Assembly (NCBI GenBank): GCA_902515565.1
Contig: CABXVR010000012.1
Location: 1-38,029 of the forward strand
Length of the DNA: 38,029 nucleotides
DNA from: an uncultured Bacteroidota bacterium
Lineage (GTDB): Bacteria > Bacteroidota > Bacteroidia > Flavobacteriales > Flavobacteriaceae
Direction of reading: 5' to 3'
Part shown: positions 1 to 8,463 of the stretch, in pieces
How the letters are laid out: the number at the start of each line of letters is the position of its first letter
Numbering within the stretch: position 1 is the first letter of the stretch
The notes under the pieces: generated by a model
The model's database searches: none
Seen by the model: only the letters and a program-made list of their open reading frames with translations
Told to the model about the DNA's origin: nothing
Made by a program: the position numbers and the translations under genes

Positions 1-1476
1 AACACATATAAGCACTGGTTAGAAAACATTAGAGATTGGAATATTTCAAGACAGCTCTATTGGGGTCAACAAATACCAGCCTTTTATTATGGCAAGGGTA
101 AAAATGATTACGTAGTTGCTACTAATATTAAAGATGCTTTAAGTATTGCAATTGAAAAGACAAATAATAAAAACTTAAAACTATCTGATTTAAATCAAGA
201 ATCTGATGTTCTTGACACATGGTTTTCTTCATGGCTTTGGCCAATAAGTGTTTTTGATGGGATAAACAATCCTGACAATGATGAAATTAATTATTATTAT
301 CCAACTAATGACTTAGTTACTGGACCTGATATTTTATTTTTTTGGGTTGCAAGAATGATTATTGCAGGGTATGAGTTTAAAAACACAAAACCATTTTCAA
401 ATATTTATTTGACAGGTTTAGTTAGAGACAAGCAGAGAAGAAAAATGAGTAAATCTTTAGGAAATTCACCTGATGCATTAAAATTAATTAATGATTATGG
501 TGCAGACTCTGTTCGAGTAGGTTTATTATTAAGTGCCTCTGCTGGAAATGATTTAATGTTTGATGAGTCATTATGTCAACAAGGAAAATCTTTTTCAAAT
601 AAAATTTGGAATTCCTATAAATTGATTAATGGTTGGTCTGTCGAGGATATTGAACAACCTGAGTCTAGTAAACTATCAATTCAATGGTATGAAAATAAAT
701 TTCAATCAGTCTTATTTGAAATTGAAGATCATTTCAATAAATATAGACTTAGTGATGCCTTAATGTGTGTTTATAAATTAATTTGGGATGACTTTTGCTC
801 GTGGTTATTAGAGCTAATAAAGCCAGAATATCAACATCCAATAGATAAATTAACTTTTGATTCCGTGATTAATATTTTTGAAAATAATTTAAGAGTTTTA
901 CATCCTTTTATGCCTTTTATATCAGAAGAAATATGGCAAAATATTTCAAATAGATCAGCAAATGAAGCATTAATAATTTCTGCTTGGCCTAAAGTAGAAA
1001 GTATTAATAGAAAGATGATTAAGGATTTTGATTTTACTTCACAAGTAATTAGTTCTATTAGAACTATTCGTAAAGAAAAAAATATTTCCTTCAAAAATTC
1101 TATTGAATTACATGTTTTAAACAATGAAAATAAGAGTTCTAATTTAGATTCACTGATCATTAAACTATGTAATATTAGTAAGCTTGTCTACACTAAAATT
1201 GAGGTTGAAAACTCTATTTCATTCCGTGTAAAGTCAAATAACTATTATGTTCCTGTTGATAATAATAATATTAATTTAGAGGAGGAAATCATAAAACTAA
1301 AAACAGAGTTACAATATATTGAAGGTTTTTTAAATTCAGTTCGAAAAAAGTTATCAAATTCTCGCTTCGTAGAAAATGCTCCTGATAAAGTAATTCAAAT
1401 TGAAAAAGATAAAGAGCAAGATGCTTTATCAAAAATAAAAGCAATTAAAGATTCCTTGAGTAGTCTTGATGGATAA
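1..1476 (+). CDS. valS: Valyl-tRNA synthetase, C-terminal part (5' end outside window)
   Basis: Class I aminoacyl-tRNA synthetase that charges tRNA-Val in the cytoplasm. The reading frame is open from base 1, so the N-terminal half with the HIGH motif lies outside the window. The visible 491 codons begin in the stretch after the editing domain (DWNISRQLYWGQQIP), pass through DVLDTWFSSWLWP and GPDILFFWVARM, and carry the KMSKS loop at 442-456 in the context RRKMSKSLGNSPD. An anticodon-binding helical domain follows, and the last ~60 residues are a charged helix typical of the ValRS C-terminal coiled coil. ValRS fits better than IleRS or LeuRS because of the coiled-coil tail and the DTWFSS context. 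It ends one base before the convergent psd stop, with no visible terminator between them. Confidence 0.96.
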   Translation, partial: NTYKHWLENIRDWNISRQLYWGQQIPAFYYGKGKNDYVVATNIKDALSIAIEKTNNKNLKLSDLNQESDVLDTWFSSWLWPISVFDGINNPDNDEINYYYPTNDLVTGPDILFFWVARMIIAGYEFKNTKPFSNIYLTGLVRDKQRRKMSKSLGNSPDALKLINDYGADSVRVGLLLSASAGNDLMFDESLCQQGKSFSNKIWNSYKLINGWSVEDIEQPESSKLSIQWYENKFQSVLFEIEDHFNKYRLSDALMCVYKLIWDDFCSWLLELIKPEYQHPIDKLTFDSVINIFENNLRVLHPFMPFISEEIWQNISNRSANEALIISAWPKVESINRKMIKDFDFTSQVISSIRTIRKEKNISFKNSIELHVLNNENKSSNLDSLIIKLCNISKLVYTKIEVENSISFRVKSNNYYVPVDNNNINLEEEIIKLKTELQYIEGFLNSVRKKLSNSRFVENAPDKVIQIEKDKEQDALSKIKAIKDSLSSLDG

Positions 1477-1477
1477 G

Positions 1478-2122
1478 CTAAACTCTAGCAATTATATCTT
1501 CAGCCCCTTTTACTTTTTGATTGAGAGTGACATTAATTTTAGTATCTAAAGGAAGAAATAGGTCTACTCTTGATCCAAATTTTATAAAACCAGCATCATC
1601 TCCCTGATTTACATAGCTAGATTCTTTTGCATAATTAACAATTCTTTTTGCTAATGCGCCAGCGATCTGCCTATATAATATTTCACCACAATTTTCATTT
1701 TTGACTACAATAGATGTTCTTTCATTTTCTGTACTAGATTTTGGATGCCAAGCAACTAAATATTTTCCTGGATGGTATTTTGAGTATGTAACTTGACCTC
1801 CTATTGGATATCTTGTTACATGAACATTTATTGGAGACATAAATATACTAACTTGAATTCTTTTTTCTTTAAAGTACTCTGGTTCAAAAACTTCTTCTAT
1901 TACCACAACTTTGCCATCAACTGGAGATACAATATTTTTATCACCAAAATTTGTTATTCTTTTAGGGTTTCTAAAAAATTGTAAAACTATTATTAATTGA
2001 ATTATTAAAAATATCTGTATGTAGGTTTTATGAGTTATTGAAAAATAATCTAATAAAAGCGTTATAATTACAACAGTAATGAACGCTAATAGTATAATTT
2101 TGTGACCTTCTTTATGAAACAT
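1478..2122 (-). CDS. psd: Phosphatidylserine decarboxylase, short proenzyme
   Basis: Converts phosphatidylserine to phosphatidylethanolamine at the membrane. The 214-residue length matches the short archaeal-type PSD family used by Bacteroidota. Two hydrophobic segments lie near residues 8-25 and 34-50. SPVDGKV (66-72) and INVHVTRYP (98-106) are family motifs, and KFGSRVD (181-187) contains the Gly183-Ser184 pair expected to self-cleave and give the pyruvoyl group. The start overlaps the end of cdsA by 11 bases, so the two are translationally coupled; they act in the same pathway (CDP-diacylglycerol, then phosphatidylserine, then phosphatidylethanolamine). The phosphatidylserine synthase gene is not in the window. 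Confidence 0.94.
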   Translation of the reverse strand: MFHKEGHKIILLAFITVVIITLLLDYFSITHKTYIQIFLIIQLIIVLQFFRNPKRITNFGDKNIVSPVDGKVVVIEEVFEPEYFKEKRIQVSIFMSPINVHVTRYPIGGQVTYSKYHPGKYLVAWHPKSSTENERTSIVVKNENCGEILYRQIAGALAKRIVNYAKESSYVNQGDDAGFIKFGSRVDLFLPLDTKINVTLNQKVKGAEDIIARV

Positions 2123-2936
2123 AATCTAAAAAAATTAAAAATAAGTATATAAATGGTGAAGCGAGTATTATACTATCTAATCTGTCTAATAAACCACCAT
2201 GACCTGGAAGTATTATTCCACTATCTTTTACTTTAGCTTGTCTTTTGTATTTGGATTCAATTAAATCACCAATTGTTCCAAAAACACTAACTATTATACT
2301 AATAAACAACCAATTTGAATTAGTTAAAGAAGACTCTGTAAAATAACTGATGGCATAACTACTTATACAGGTAAAAAATAATCCACCAAAAAAACCTTCA
2401 ATTGTTTTGTTTGGAGATACGCTTTCAAATAGTTTTTGCTTCCCAAAGTTTTTTCCAATTGCATACGCAAAAGAATCATTTACCCATGCTAAGACAAACA
2501 CACCTAAAATAATACCTGAATTAAAATTATTAAAGAACATTGGTATTAGCGCTATAAAAACAAAAGAGCTAGAAATATAGAATGTTGAAGCAATATAATT
2601 TCTGGCTAAAAACTTTGGTAAATTCTTTTTAACAAAAAGATCTCTAATTAGAAATATTAATACAAAAACACTAAAGACTAAAAGGATGTCTTTACTTTCA
2701 TTAAAAAATGAGTTACTGATTAAAGTGTACTCAAAATACGTAAAATAAACATATAGAAATGCAAAAATTATATAAGATACATAACTCCTTTGATTAACCA
2801 ATCGACTAAACTCAACATTACATATAATTCCAAAAGAAAATATTAAAATTATAAATGCTAATTGAGACTTTAGTGACACCAGAAATAATGATGCATATAT
2901 AAAACCAGAAATTGTTCTTTTTAAAAGCTCTTTCAA
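2112..2936 (-). CDS. cdsA: Phosphatidate cytidylyltransferase
   Basis: Makes CDP-diacylglycerol from phosphatidate and CTP in the inner membrane. The 274-residue protein is almost entirely hydrophobic helices. It carries the CDP-diglyceride synthetase signature near the C-terminus, residues 228-254, with S-x2-KR, KDSG, PGHGG and DRLDS all present. An upstream conserved element WVNDSFAYAIGKNFGK (151-166) holds the expected Asp. It sits 9 bases after the LUD gene and overlaps psd by 11 bases, in a leftward operon. Confidence 0.95.
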   Translation of the reverse strand: MKELLKRTISGFIYASLFLVSLKSQLAFIILIFSFGIICNVEFSRLVNQRSYVSYIIFAFLYVYFTYFEYTLISNSFFNESKDILLVFSVFVLIFLIRDLFVKKNLPKFLARNYIASTFYISSSFVFIALIPMFFNNFNSGIILGVFVLAWVNDSFAYAIGKNFGKQKLFESVSPNKTIEGFFGGLFFTCISSYAISYFTESSLTNSNWLFISIIVSVFGTIGDLIESKYKRQAKVKDSGIILPGHGGLLDRLDSIILASPFIYLFLIFLDYVS

Positions 2937-2945
2937 TTTAAATAA

Positions 2946-3554
2946 TTATTGATTTTCTAAGAGTATCAAATATAAGTTTTTTGAACTACTTCCATAGCTT
3001 AAAAAATCTTTATCATTACAATCTTTGAAATGTTTTAAGTTTGTTATATTACTTGGTATTGATGTCCCATTATTTTTAATTCCTGACAGGCCTTCACTAA
3101 TATTATTTATTAGTTGATCAGTTTTAGCCAAAATTATAATATTTTCAGGAAGTTCATTTAGTTTTTTTTCAGCTACTTGGTTTGATGAAATTAAGATTGA
3201 TCCATCATCTGCAATTAAATATTCGCAAGTGGAAATAAGACAAGTAGTTTCATCTTTAGAATTTTTTGAAAAAGAATAATCTAATTTGAATCTATTTGAT
3301 ATTTCTTTATCTAGACTAAATAGACTAGATTTTTCCCAATTATTTTCTTCGATTATAAGATATATGTTTTTATTTACTTCATTTTCATTTTCAGAGTATA
3401 AAAACTTACCTCCATTTTTGATAAAATTTTGTACAAACCTATTATCTGTAGGAGTTTCTATTTTTGGCATAAAACTACTTTTTTCATCTTTATTGGATGA
3501 AGAAGTTTTATTAGTAGGTTTGTTTTTTTTAAATATGTTTTTGAAAAAATTCAA
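2946..3554 (-). CDS. LUD-domain protein (LutC/YkgG-like)
   Basis: A 202-residue LUD-domain protein, related to the LutB/LutC lactate-utilisation proteins, but no lutA or lutB is nearby. In flavobacteria a member of this family commonly sits between ftsH and cdsA, as here; its role there is not known to me. The core ISTCEYLIADDGSILISSNQ and IILAKTDQLI are typical of the fold. The only fitting start is a TTG at 3552-3554 (MNFFKNIF...): an in-frame stop lies about 20 bases upstream and the next Met is residue 29, which would remove the N-terminus I recall as conserved. The 68-base gap after ftsH contains a -7-like box, so it may have its own promoter. Confidence 0.8.
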   Translation of the reverse strand: MNFFKNIFKKNKPTNKTSSSNKDEKSSFMPKIETPTDNRFVQNFIKNGGKFLYSENENEVNKNIYLIIEENNWEKSSLFSLDKEISNRFKLDYSFSKNSKDETTCLISTCEYLIADDGSILISSNQVAEKKLNELPENIIILAKTDQLINNISEGLSGIKNNGTSIPSNITNLKHFKDCNDKDFLSYGSSSKNLYLILLENQ

Positions 3555-3583
3555 CTCTGAATTATATATAAATTACTTAGAAT

Positions 3584-3591
3584 CAAATATA
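3584..3591 (-). promoter_or_regulatory. Putative -7 promoter box upstream of LUD-cdsA-psd
   Basis: TATATTTG on the minus strand fits the Bacteroidota -7 consensus TAnnTTTG and lies 29 bases before the TTG start. No TTG is found at the expected -33 distance, so this is a partial promoter only. Confidence 0.35.
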
Positions 3592-3622
3592 TAAATTCAA
3601 ATACTAAATAAATATAAAATTA

Positions 3623-5545
3623 TCATGAATTTATTACTTCTTTATCAAACGGCCTACTGCCAAATATTTTTTCTAGATTATCTTTGAATATAACTTCTTT
3701 GTCTAACAATACTTCAGCAAGTTGTATTAATTTTGATTTATTATCTTCTAGTAATTTTATGGCCCTTTGATATTGTTTCTCTATTATTGAAGAAATCTCT
3801 TTGTCAATTGTTTCAGCAGTTTTCTCACTGTAAGGTTTTGTAAAACCATAATCATTTCCATTGGATGAATCATAATATGTAAGATTACCTACTTTGTCAT
3901 TTAACCCATAAACTGTCACCATCGCTCGAGCTTGTTTGGTAACTTTCTCTAAATCACTTAGAGCCCCAGTTGAGATTTTATTGAAAATAACTTTTTCAGC
4001 TGCTCTGCCACCTAGTGCAGCACACATTTCATCTAGCATTTGTTCAGGTCTGACTATTAATCTTTCTTCTGGCAAGTACCAAGCAGCCCCTAAAGACTGT
4101 CCTCTAGGTACAATAGTAACTTTTACTAGTGGAGCAGCATGTTCAAGCATCCAACTTACTGTCGCATGACCAGCTTCATGGTAAGCAACTGCTTTCTTTT
4201 CATCAGGAGTTATGATTTTATTCTTTTTTTCAAGACCCCCCACAATTCTATCAACTGCATCCAAGAAATCTTGTTTGCTTACAGATTTTTTATTTTTTCT
4301 TGCTGCGATTAGTGCTGCTTCATTACAAACATTTGCTATATCTGCACCTGAAAATCCAGGAGTTTGTTTTGATAAAAATTCTACATCTAAATTTGTAGCT
4401 TTCTTTAAAGGTCTCAAATGGACTTTAAAAATCGCTTTTCTTTCTCTTACATCAGGAAGATCCACAAATATCTGTCTGTCAAATCTCCCAGCTCTCATTA
4501 ATGCTTTGTCCAATACATCAGCTCTATTAGTAGCAGCTATTACAATTACATTTGTGTTTGTGCCAAAACCATCCATTTCAGTTAATAGCTGATTTAATGT
4601 ATTTTCACGCTCGTCATTAGATCCAGTCATATTACTTTTCCCTCTTGCTCTACCGATTGCATCAATTTCATCAATGAATATTATTGCTGGAGATTTTTCT
4701 TTAGCCTGTTTGAATAAATCTCTTACTCTTGATGCTCCCACACCAACAAACATTTCAACAAAATCCGACCCAGATAAAGAGAAAAAAGGAACTTTAGCCT
4801 CTCCAGCTACCGCTTTTGCCAGTAAAGTTTTTCCAGTACCTGGTGCTCCAACTAATAAAGCGCCTTTTGGAATCTTACCTCCAAGAGATGTGTATTTAGT
4901 GGGGTTTTTTAAAAAATCAACAATCTCTTGTACCTCTTCTTTGGCACCTTCAAGACCCGCAACATCTTTAAAAGAAGTTTTTACATCAGTTTTTTCATCG
5001 AAAAGTTTAGCTTTTGATTTTCCAATACTAAAAATTTGTCCACCTCCACCGGAACCTCCTGAAGACATTTTTCGCATTATAAAAATCCAAATACCAATTA
5101 TAATAACAAAAGGAAGCATAGATAATAATAAATCTCCCCAAATATTTTGCTCGGTAACATAATTAATATCGATAGTTAAGTTATTTTCATCTTCTTTTTT
5201 CTTTAAGCTATTTTCAAAGTTTTGTAGATCACCTAGTTCAAATTTATAATTAGCAGAACGACCAGATAATGAAAAATAAGGATTTAACGATCCCTTATGA
5301 ACATCTTGGCTTGAAGCTTCGTCGGTTAAATATACTTTAACCTCTCTTTTATTAACAATATCAATTTTTTCAATGTCACCCATGGAAACGTATTCAAAAA
5401 ACTTTTTTTGAGAAATTTTATTGACTTCGCTTGAAGCTAATCCACCTGAGAATGTTTGAAATAAAATGAATAAAAATATTACTACTCCATACACCCAATA
5501 TGGATTAACTTTAGGGTTTTTCTTATTATTTTTTTTATTTACCAT
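3623..5545 (-). CDS. ftsH: ATP-dependent zinc metalloprotease FtsH
   Basis: Membrane-anchored AAA+ protease that degrades misfolded and regulatory proteins. It is 640 residues, the usual length. It has an N-terminal membrane helix (about 15-32), a periplasmic FtsH-extracellular domain, a second membrane helix (about 139-157) and a glycine-rich linker. Walker A is GAPGTGKT (233-240) and Walker B is IIFIDEID (288-295). The second region of homology with arginine fingers is at 340-356. The zinc site is HEAGH (456-460), with Asp531 of GALSDLEK as the probable third ligand. All catalytic residues are intact. It lies 10 bases after rsfS and is probably co-transcribed with it. Confidence 0.98.
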   Translation of the reverse strand: MVNKKNNKKNPKVNPYWVYGVVIFLFILFQTFSGGLASSEVNKISQKKFFEYVSMGDIEKIDIVNKREVKVYLTDEASSQDVHKGSLNPYFSLSGRSANYKFELGDLQNFENSLKKKEDENNLTIDINYVTEQNIWGDLLLSMLPFVIIIGIWIFIMRKMSSGGSGGGGQIFSIGKSKAKLFDEKTDVKTSFKDVAGLEGAKEEVQEIVDFLKNPTKYTSLGGKIPKGALLVGAPGTGKTLLAKAVAGEAKVPFFSLSGSDFVEMFVGVGASRVRDLFKQAKEKSPAIIFIDEIDAIGRARGKSNMTGSNDERENTLNQLLTEMDGFGTNTNVIVIAATNRADVLDKALMRAGRFDRQIFVDLPDVRERKAIFKVHLRPLKKATNLDVEFLSKQTPGFSGADIANVCNEAALIAARKNKKSVSKQDFLDAVDRIVGGLEKKNKIITPDEKKAVAYHEAGHATVSWMLEHAAPLVKVTIVPRGQSLGAAWYLPEERLIVRPEQMLDEMCAALGGRAAEKVIFNKISTGALSDLEKVTKQARAMVTVYGLNDKVGNLTYYDSSNGNDYGFTKPYSEKTAETIDKEISSIIEKQYQRAIKLLEDNKSKLIQLAEVLLDKEVIFKDNLEKIFGSRPFDKEVINS

Positions 5546-5555
5546 TTATATTTTT

Positions 5556-5933
5556 TTAATCTTTAGATTTGACTTTAGTTAATTTTGCATCACCCCACAG
5601 GCTTTCTATATCATAGTATTCTCTTTTATGCTTTTGAAAAACATGGACAACAACATTAATGTAGTCCATTAATACCCATTCTCCATTATCATTTCCTTCA
5701 ATATTCCAAGGTTTATCTTTGAGTTCCTTACTAACGTGTTTTTGAATTGAAGCTACTATTGCATTTACCTGAGTATTTGAACCTCCTTCGCAAATAATAA
5801 AGTAGTCACAAACAGTATTTTCAAGATCACGGAGATCTAGTATGTTTATTTCTTTACCCTTAATGTTTTCAATTGCCTCAATTATATTATAAATCAAGGA
5901 ATCATCACTATTTTTTTTCTTGTCCACCAACAA
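5556..5933 (-). CDS. rsfS: Ribosomal silencing factor RsfS
   Basis: Binds ribosomal protein L14 and blocks 30S-50S joining in slow growth. The family core is present: INILDLRDLENTVCDYFIIC, then GGSNTQVNAI, then GEWVLMDYINVVVHVF and a C-terminal YDIESLWGDA. No ATG is available; TTG (5931-5933), TTG (5928-5930) and GTG (5925-5927) stand in tandem, and an in-frame stop lies just upstream. The GTG would give a 123-residue protein beginning MDKKKN, which looks most like other family N-termini, so the exact start is uncertain. It is first in the rsfS-ftsH-LUD-cdsA-psd run and divergent from birA. Confidence 0.93.
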   Translation of the reverse strand: MLVDKKKNSDDSLIYNIIEAIENIKGKEINILDLRDLENTVCDYFIICEGGSNTQVNAIVASIQKHVSKELKDKPWNIEGNDNGEWVLMDYINVVVHVFQKHKREYYDIESLWGDAKLTKVKSKD

Positions 5934-5936
5934 ATT

Positions 5937-5944
5937 TATATTTG
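5937..5944 (+). promoter_or_regulatory. Putative -7 promoter box for birA
   Basis: TATATTTG matches TAnnTTTG and lies 32 bases before the birA ATG. A TTG at 5920-5922 is only 14 bases upstream, shorter than the usual ~19, so the -33 match is weak. Confidence 0.4.
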
Positions 5945-5976
5945 TGCAAAGTTATTATTTTTTTTACTTTAATTAC

Positions 5977-6708
5977 ATGAATATAATCAAACTTAATGCC
6001 ATTGATTCAACAAATGATTATTTAAAGAATTTATTATTAAAAAATGCTCTAGATAATTACACAATAGTAACAGCAGACTTTCAAAATAAAGGAAAAGGTC
6101 AAATGGGAAGTCAGTGGAAATCTGAAACTTCTAAAAACTTGATATGCAGTATATATATCAATAATTCCAACGTTAAATTAAGTAATCAGTTTGCTATAAA
6201 CATGGTTGTTTGTTTAGCTATAAAAAAATCATTAGATAAATTTAATATTCCTCAGCTTTCTGTCAAATGGCCTAACGACATTATGTCAGGAAGTTTAAAA
6301 TTGTGTGGAATTTTAATAGAAAATATTGTTAAAAGCAAGTCAATTCAAGATATTATAATCGGAATAGGTGTTAATATTAATCAAATGAAATTCAATAATT
6401 TACCCAATGCAACTTCAGTAAAACAAATTACCGGTAAATATTATAATACTGATGAAATTCTCTCAGAAATTGTAAATGATATAAAGTTTTACTTTAATTT
6501 TTTGAAGGAAGAAAGTCTTGTTGAGTTGCAAAAGCTTTATGAGTCTAATTTGTATAGACTAAATAAAGTGTCAACGTTTAAACTCCCAGATTCAAATCTT
6601 GTTTCTGGATATATAAATGGTGTTAATGATGATGGTAGATTGAAAATAATTTTGGAAAATGATGTGGAAGAAACTTATGATATTAAAGAAATTTCTCTAG
6701 TAAATTAA
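5977..6708 (+). CDS. birA: Biotin--[acetyl-CoA-carboxylase] ligase, ligase-only form
   Basis: Attaches biotin to the biotin carboxyl carrier protein by way of biotinyl-AMP. The protein is 243 residues and begins directly with the catalytic domain (NIIKLNAIDSTNDYL), with no N-terminal helix-turn-helix, so it is not expected to act as a biotin repressor. The biotinyl-AMP loop is KGKGQMGSQW (38-47), and KWPND (97-101) holds the conserved lysine. The ATG at 5977 is preferred over an upstream in-frame codon at 5920, because the extra 19 residues are unlike the family and would overlap rsfS. It faces pyrE convergently with a 10-base gap. Confidence 0.93.
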   Translation: MNIIKLNAIDSTNDYLKNLLLKNALDNYTIVTADFQNKGKGQMGSQWKSETSKNLICSIYINNSNVKLSNQFAINMVVCLAIKKSLDKFNIPQLSVKWPNDIMSGSLKLCGILIENIVKSKSIQDIIIGIGVNINQMKFNNLPNATSVKQITGKYYNTDEILSEIVNDIKFYFNFLKEESLVELQKLYESNLYRLNKVSTFKLPDSNLVSGYINGVNDDGRLKIILENDVEETYDIKEISLVN

Positions 6709-6718
6709 TTTAATCAAT

Positions 6719-7354
6719 TTACCATTCTGATGGATTAGAGTTCCATGTAATCAGATGTTTAAGATCTTCTGAGTTTATGTAGTTATTCTTAAGTGCACAT
6801 TCTACTAATGTTTTGTAATTACTTAATGTTTCTAATTTTAGATTTTCATTTTTAAAATTTTCAACTGAGATGTCAAATCCATAAGTAAAAATGGCTACCA
6901 TTCCTGTAACTTCTATATTTTGACTTCTTAATGCTTTGACTGCATTTATACTACTTTTTCCTGTACTAATTAAATCCTCAATTACAACAACTTTTTGATT
7001 TTGTTCTATTTTTCCTTCTATTTGATTCTTTCTACCGTGTTTCTTTGCTTCGGGTCTGACATATATAAAAGGTAAATTTAAAAAATCAGCTACAAGCATT
7101 CCAATACCAATAGCTCCTGTTGCTACTCCAGCAATAACGTCAGGTTTTCCAAATTTTTTAATTAAAAGATTAGATAATTCTTCCTTAATTTCATCTCTTA
7201 TGTGTGGGTACGACAAAATACTTCTGTTGTCGCAATAAATAGGAGAATTCCAGCCAGAAGCCCATTTAAATGGCTCTTTAGGACTTAATTTAATAGCATT
7301 TATTTGCAATAAAATTTCAGCTATTTTTAATTCAGTATTATCAATTTGATTCAT
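6719..7354 (-). CDS. pyrE: Orotate phosphoribosyltransferase
   Basis: Joins orotate to PRPP to give OMP in pyrimidine synthesis. The 211-residue protein has the PRPP-binding motif VVVIEDLISTGKS (122-134) and the catalytic loop RPEAKKHGRKNQ (100-111), plus WNSPIYCDNR near the N-terminus. The ATG at 7352-7354 is chosen. Another Met six codons upstream is possible, but it adds a non-family leader and falls between the predicted transcription start and the ATG. The gene is divergent from the NUDIX gene. Confidence 0.95.
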   Translation of the reverse strand: MNQIDNTELKIAEILLQINAIKLSPKEPFKWASGWNSPIYCDNRSILSYPHIRDEIKEELSNLLIKKFGKPDVIAGVATGAIGIGMLVADFLNLPFIYVRPEAKKHGRKNQIEGKIEQNQKVVVIEDLISTGKSSINAVKALRSQNIEVTGMVAIFTYGFDISVENFKNENLKLETLSNYKTLVECALKNNYINSEDLKHLITWNSNPSEW

Positions 7355-7379
7355 GTATACAAAACTAATCAAAAATTAA

Positions 7380-7387
7380 TATGTTTG
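7380..7387 (+). promoter_or_regulatory. Putative -7 promoter box for the NUDIX gene
   Basis: TATGTTTG fits TAnnTTTG and ends 18 bases before the ATG at 7406. No clear TTG stands at the -33 distance. It lies beside the opposing pyrE promoter, so the two transcripts probably start within a few bases of each other. Confidence 0.4.
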
Positions 7388-7396
7388 CATTACAAA

Positions 7397-7425
7397 CAAA
7401 TATAAATGTATCAAGTATTTTACAA
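7397..7425 (-). promoter_or_regulatory. pyrE promoter
   Basis: On the minus strand TTG (7423-7425) is followed after 18 bases by TATATTTG (7397-7404), close to the Bacteroidota TTTG / TAnnTTTG arrangement. The -7 box ends 42 bases before the pyrE ATG. The -33 element lies inside the first codons of the divergent NUDIX gene. Confidence 0.55.
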
Positions 7426-7987
7426 GAAAAAAATTATTTTATTAACTGATGTTTTTCAAGAGGGAAAAGATTTTAAATCTTTTCCAATCAAAGATGTTAA
7501 ATTCAAAAAAGTAATTAAACTTTTAAATAAAAAAAATACAAATTCTGTTCATCTATTTCATAAAAACAAAGATAAATTGTTAAAGTATTTTTTTAAATTA
7601 ATTACAACTGTAATTGCCGCTGGAGGTAAAATCACTAATTCAAAATCTGAAACTCTTTTTATCTACAGGAATGATAAATGGGATCTTCCAAAGGGAAAGG
7701 CTGAAAAAAATGAACAATTACCCCAAACAGCTTTAAGAGAAGTTAAAGAAGAAACAGGGATAAAAGAAGTTTCAATTATTAAACCATTAGATATTACTTA
7801 TCACATATTTCGTAGAAATAGCGAATATAGATTAAAAGTAACATACTGGTTTGATATGTTTAGTGATTATAAAGGAAAACTTTTTCCGCAACTAGATGAA
7901 GGAATTACTGAAGTAAAGTGGGTTAAAAAGGCTGATTTGGAAGAGGTAAAAATAAACTCATACCCAAACATAAGATTGCTTTTTTAA
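7406..7987 (+). CDS. NUDIX hydrolase
   Basis: Hydrolyses a nucleoside-diphosphate-linked substrate that cannot be named from sequence. The NUDIX box is perfect: Gly97-x5-Glu103-x7-REVKEETGI (111-119), preceded by WDLPKGKAE. An N-terminal extension of about 60 residues (MYQVFYKKKIILLTD...) comes before the catalytic domain. It contains no motif I recognise, but I recall similar extensions in flavobacterial members next to pyrE. The 3' end overlaps the convergent coaD by 4 bases. Confidence 0.9.
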   Translation: MYQVFYKKKIILLTDVFQEGKDFKSFPIKDVKFKKVIKLLNKKNTNSVHLFHKNKDKLLKYFFKLITTVIAAGGKITNSKSETLFIYRNDKWDLPKGKAEKNEQLPQTALREVKEETGIKEVSIIKPLDITYHIFRRNSEYRLKVTYWFDMFSDYKGKLFPQLDEGITEVKWVKKADLEEVKINSYPNIRLLF

Positions 7988-8445
7988 AAGTAATCTTTTC
8001 TCACACAATCCGGAACTAATTTTGTGTAATCTCCATTATTTACAATTACTTCTCTTACAATTGAAGAGGATATGTAAGAATTCTTAGCTGTTGTTAAGAA
8101 AAAAACTGTATCAATTTCTGTGAGTTTATGATTGGTTTGTGCTATGGATTTTTCGAATTCAAAATCCGCAGGATTTCTCAAACCCCTTAGAATAAAATCT
8201 GCACTAACTTTTTTACAAAAATCAACTGTTAGCCCTTCATACTCCATTACTTTTATTTTGGATTCATTGATGTAATGTGTGTTAATGAATTTTTTTCTTT
8301 CATTTAAACTAAACATACATTTTTTTGAAGAATTTATTCCAATTGCAACAATAATTTCATCAAACAAATTAATACTTCGATCTATTATGTCACAATGACC
8401 TAAAGTTAAGGGGTCAAATGATCCAGGAAAAACAGCTCTTTTCAT
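7984..8445 (-). CDS. coaD: Phosphopantetheine adenylyltransferase
   Basis: Transfers AMP to 4'-phosphopantetheine in coenzyme A synthesis. At 153 residues it is the usual length. The nucleotidyltransferase TxGH motif is TLGH (14-17) within AVFPGSFDPLTLGH, ILRGLRNPADFEFE is the substrate loop, and ISSSIVRE is the C-terminal ISSTxVR element. It lies 18 bases after ddl and is probably co-transcribed with it. Confidence 0.96.
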   Translation of the reverse strand: MKRAVFPGSFDPLTLGHCDIIDRSINLFDEIIVAIGINSSKKCMFSLNERKKFINTHYINESKIKVMEYEGLTVDFCKKVSADFILRGLRNPADFEFEKSIAQTNHKLTEIDTVFFLTTAKNSYISSSIVREVIVNNGDYTKLVPDCVRKDYF

Positions 8446-8463
8446 AATTCAAAATTATAAAAA

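Noticed and set aside
831-1160. 109-codon leftward frame within valS
   Set aside because: It is a shadow of the ValRS anticodon-binding region; valS is clearly the coding strand.
3936-5162. Three rightward open frames opposite ftsH
   Set aside because: They are antisense to intact FtsH motifs and have no family features; open antisense frames are expected opposite such a conserved gene.
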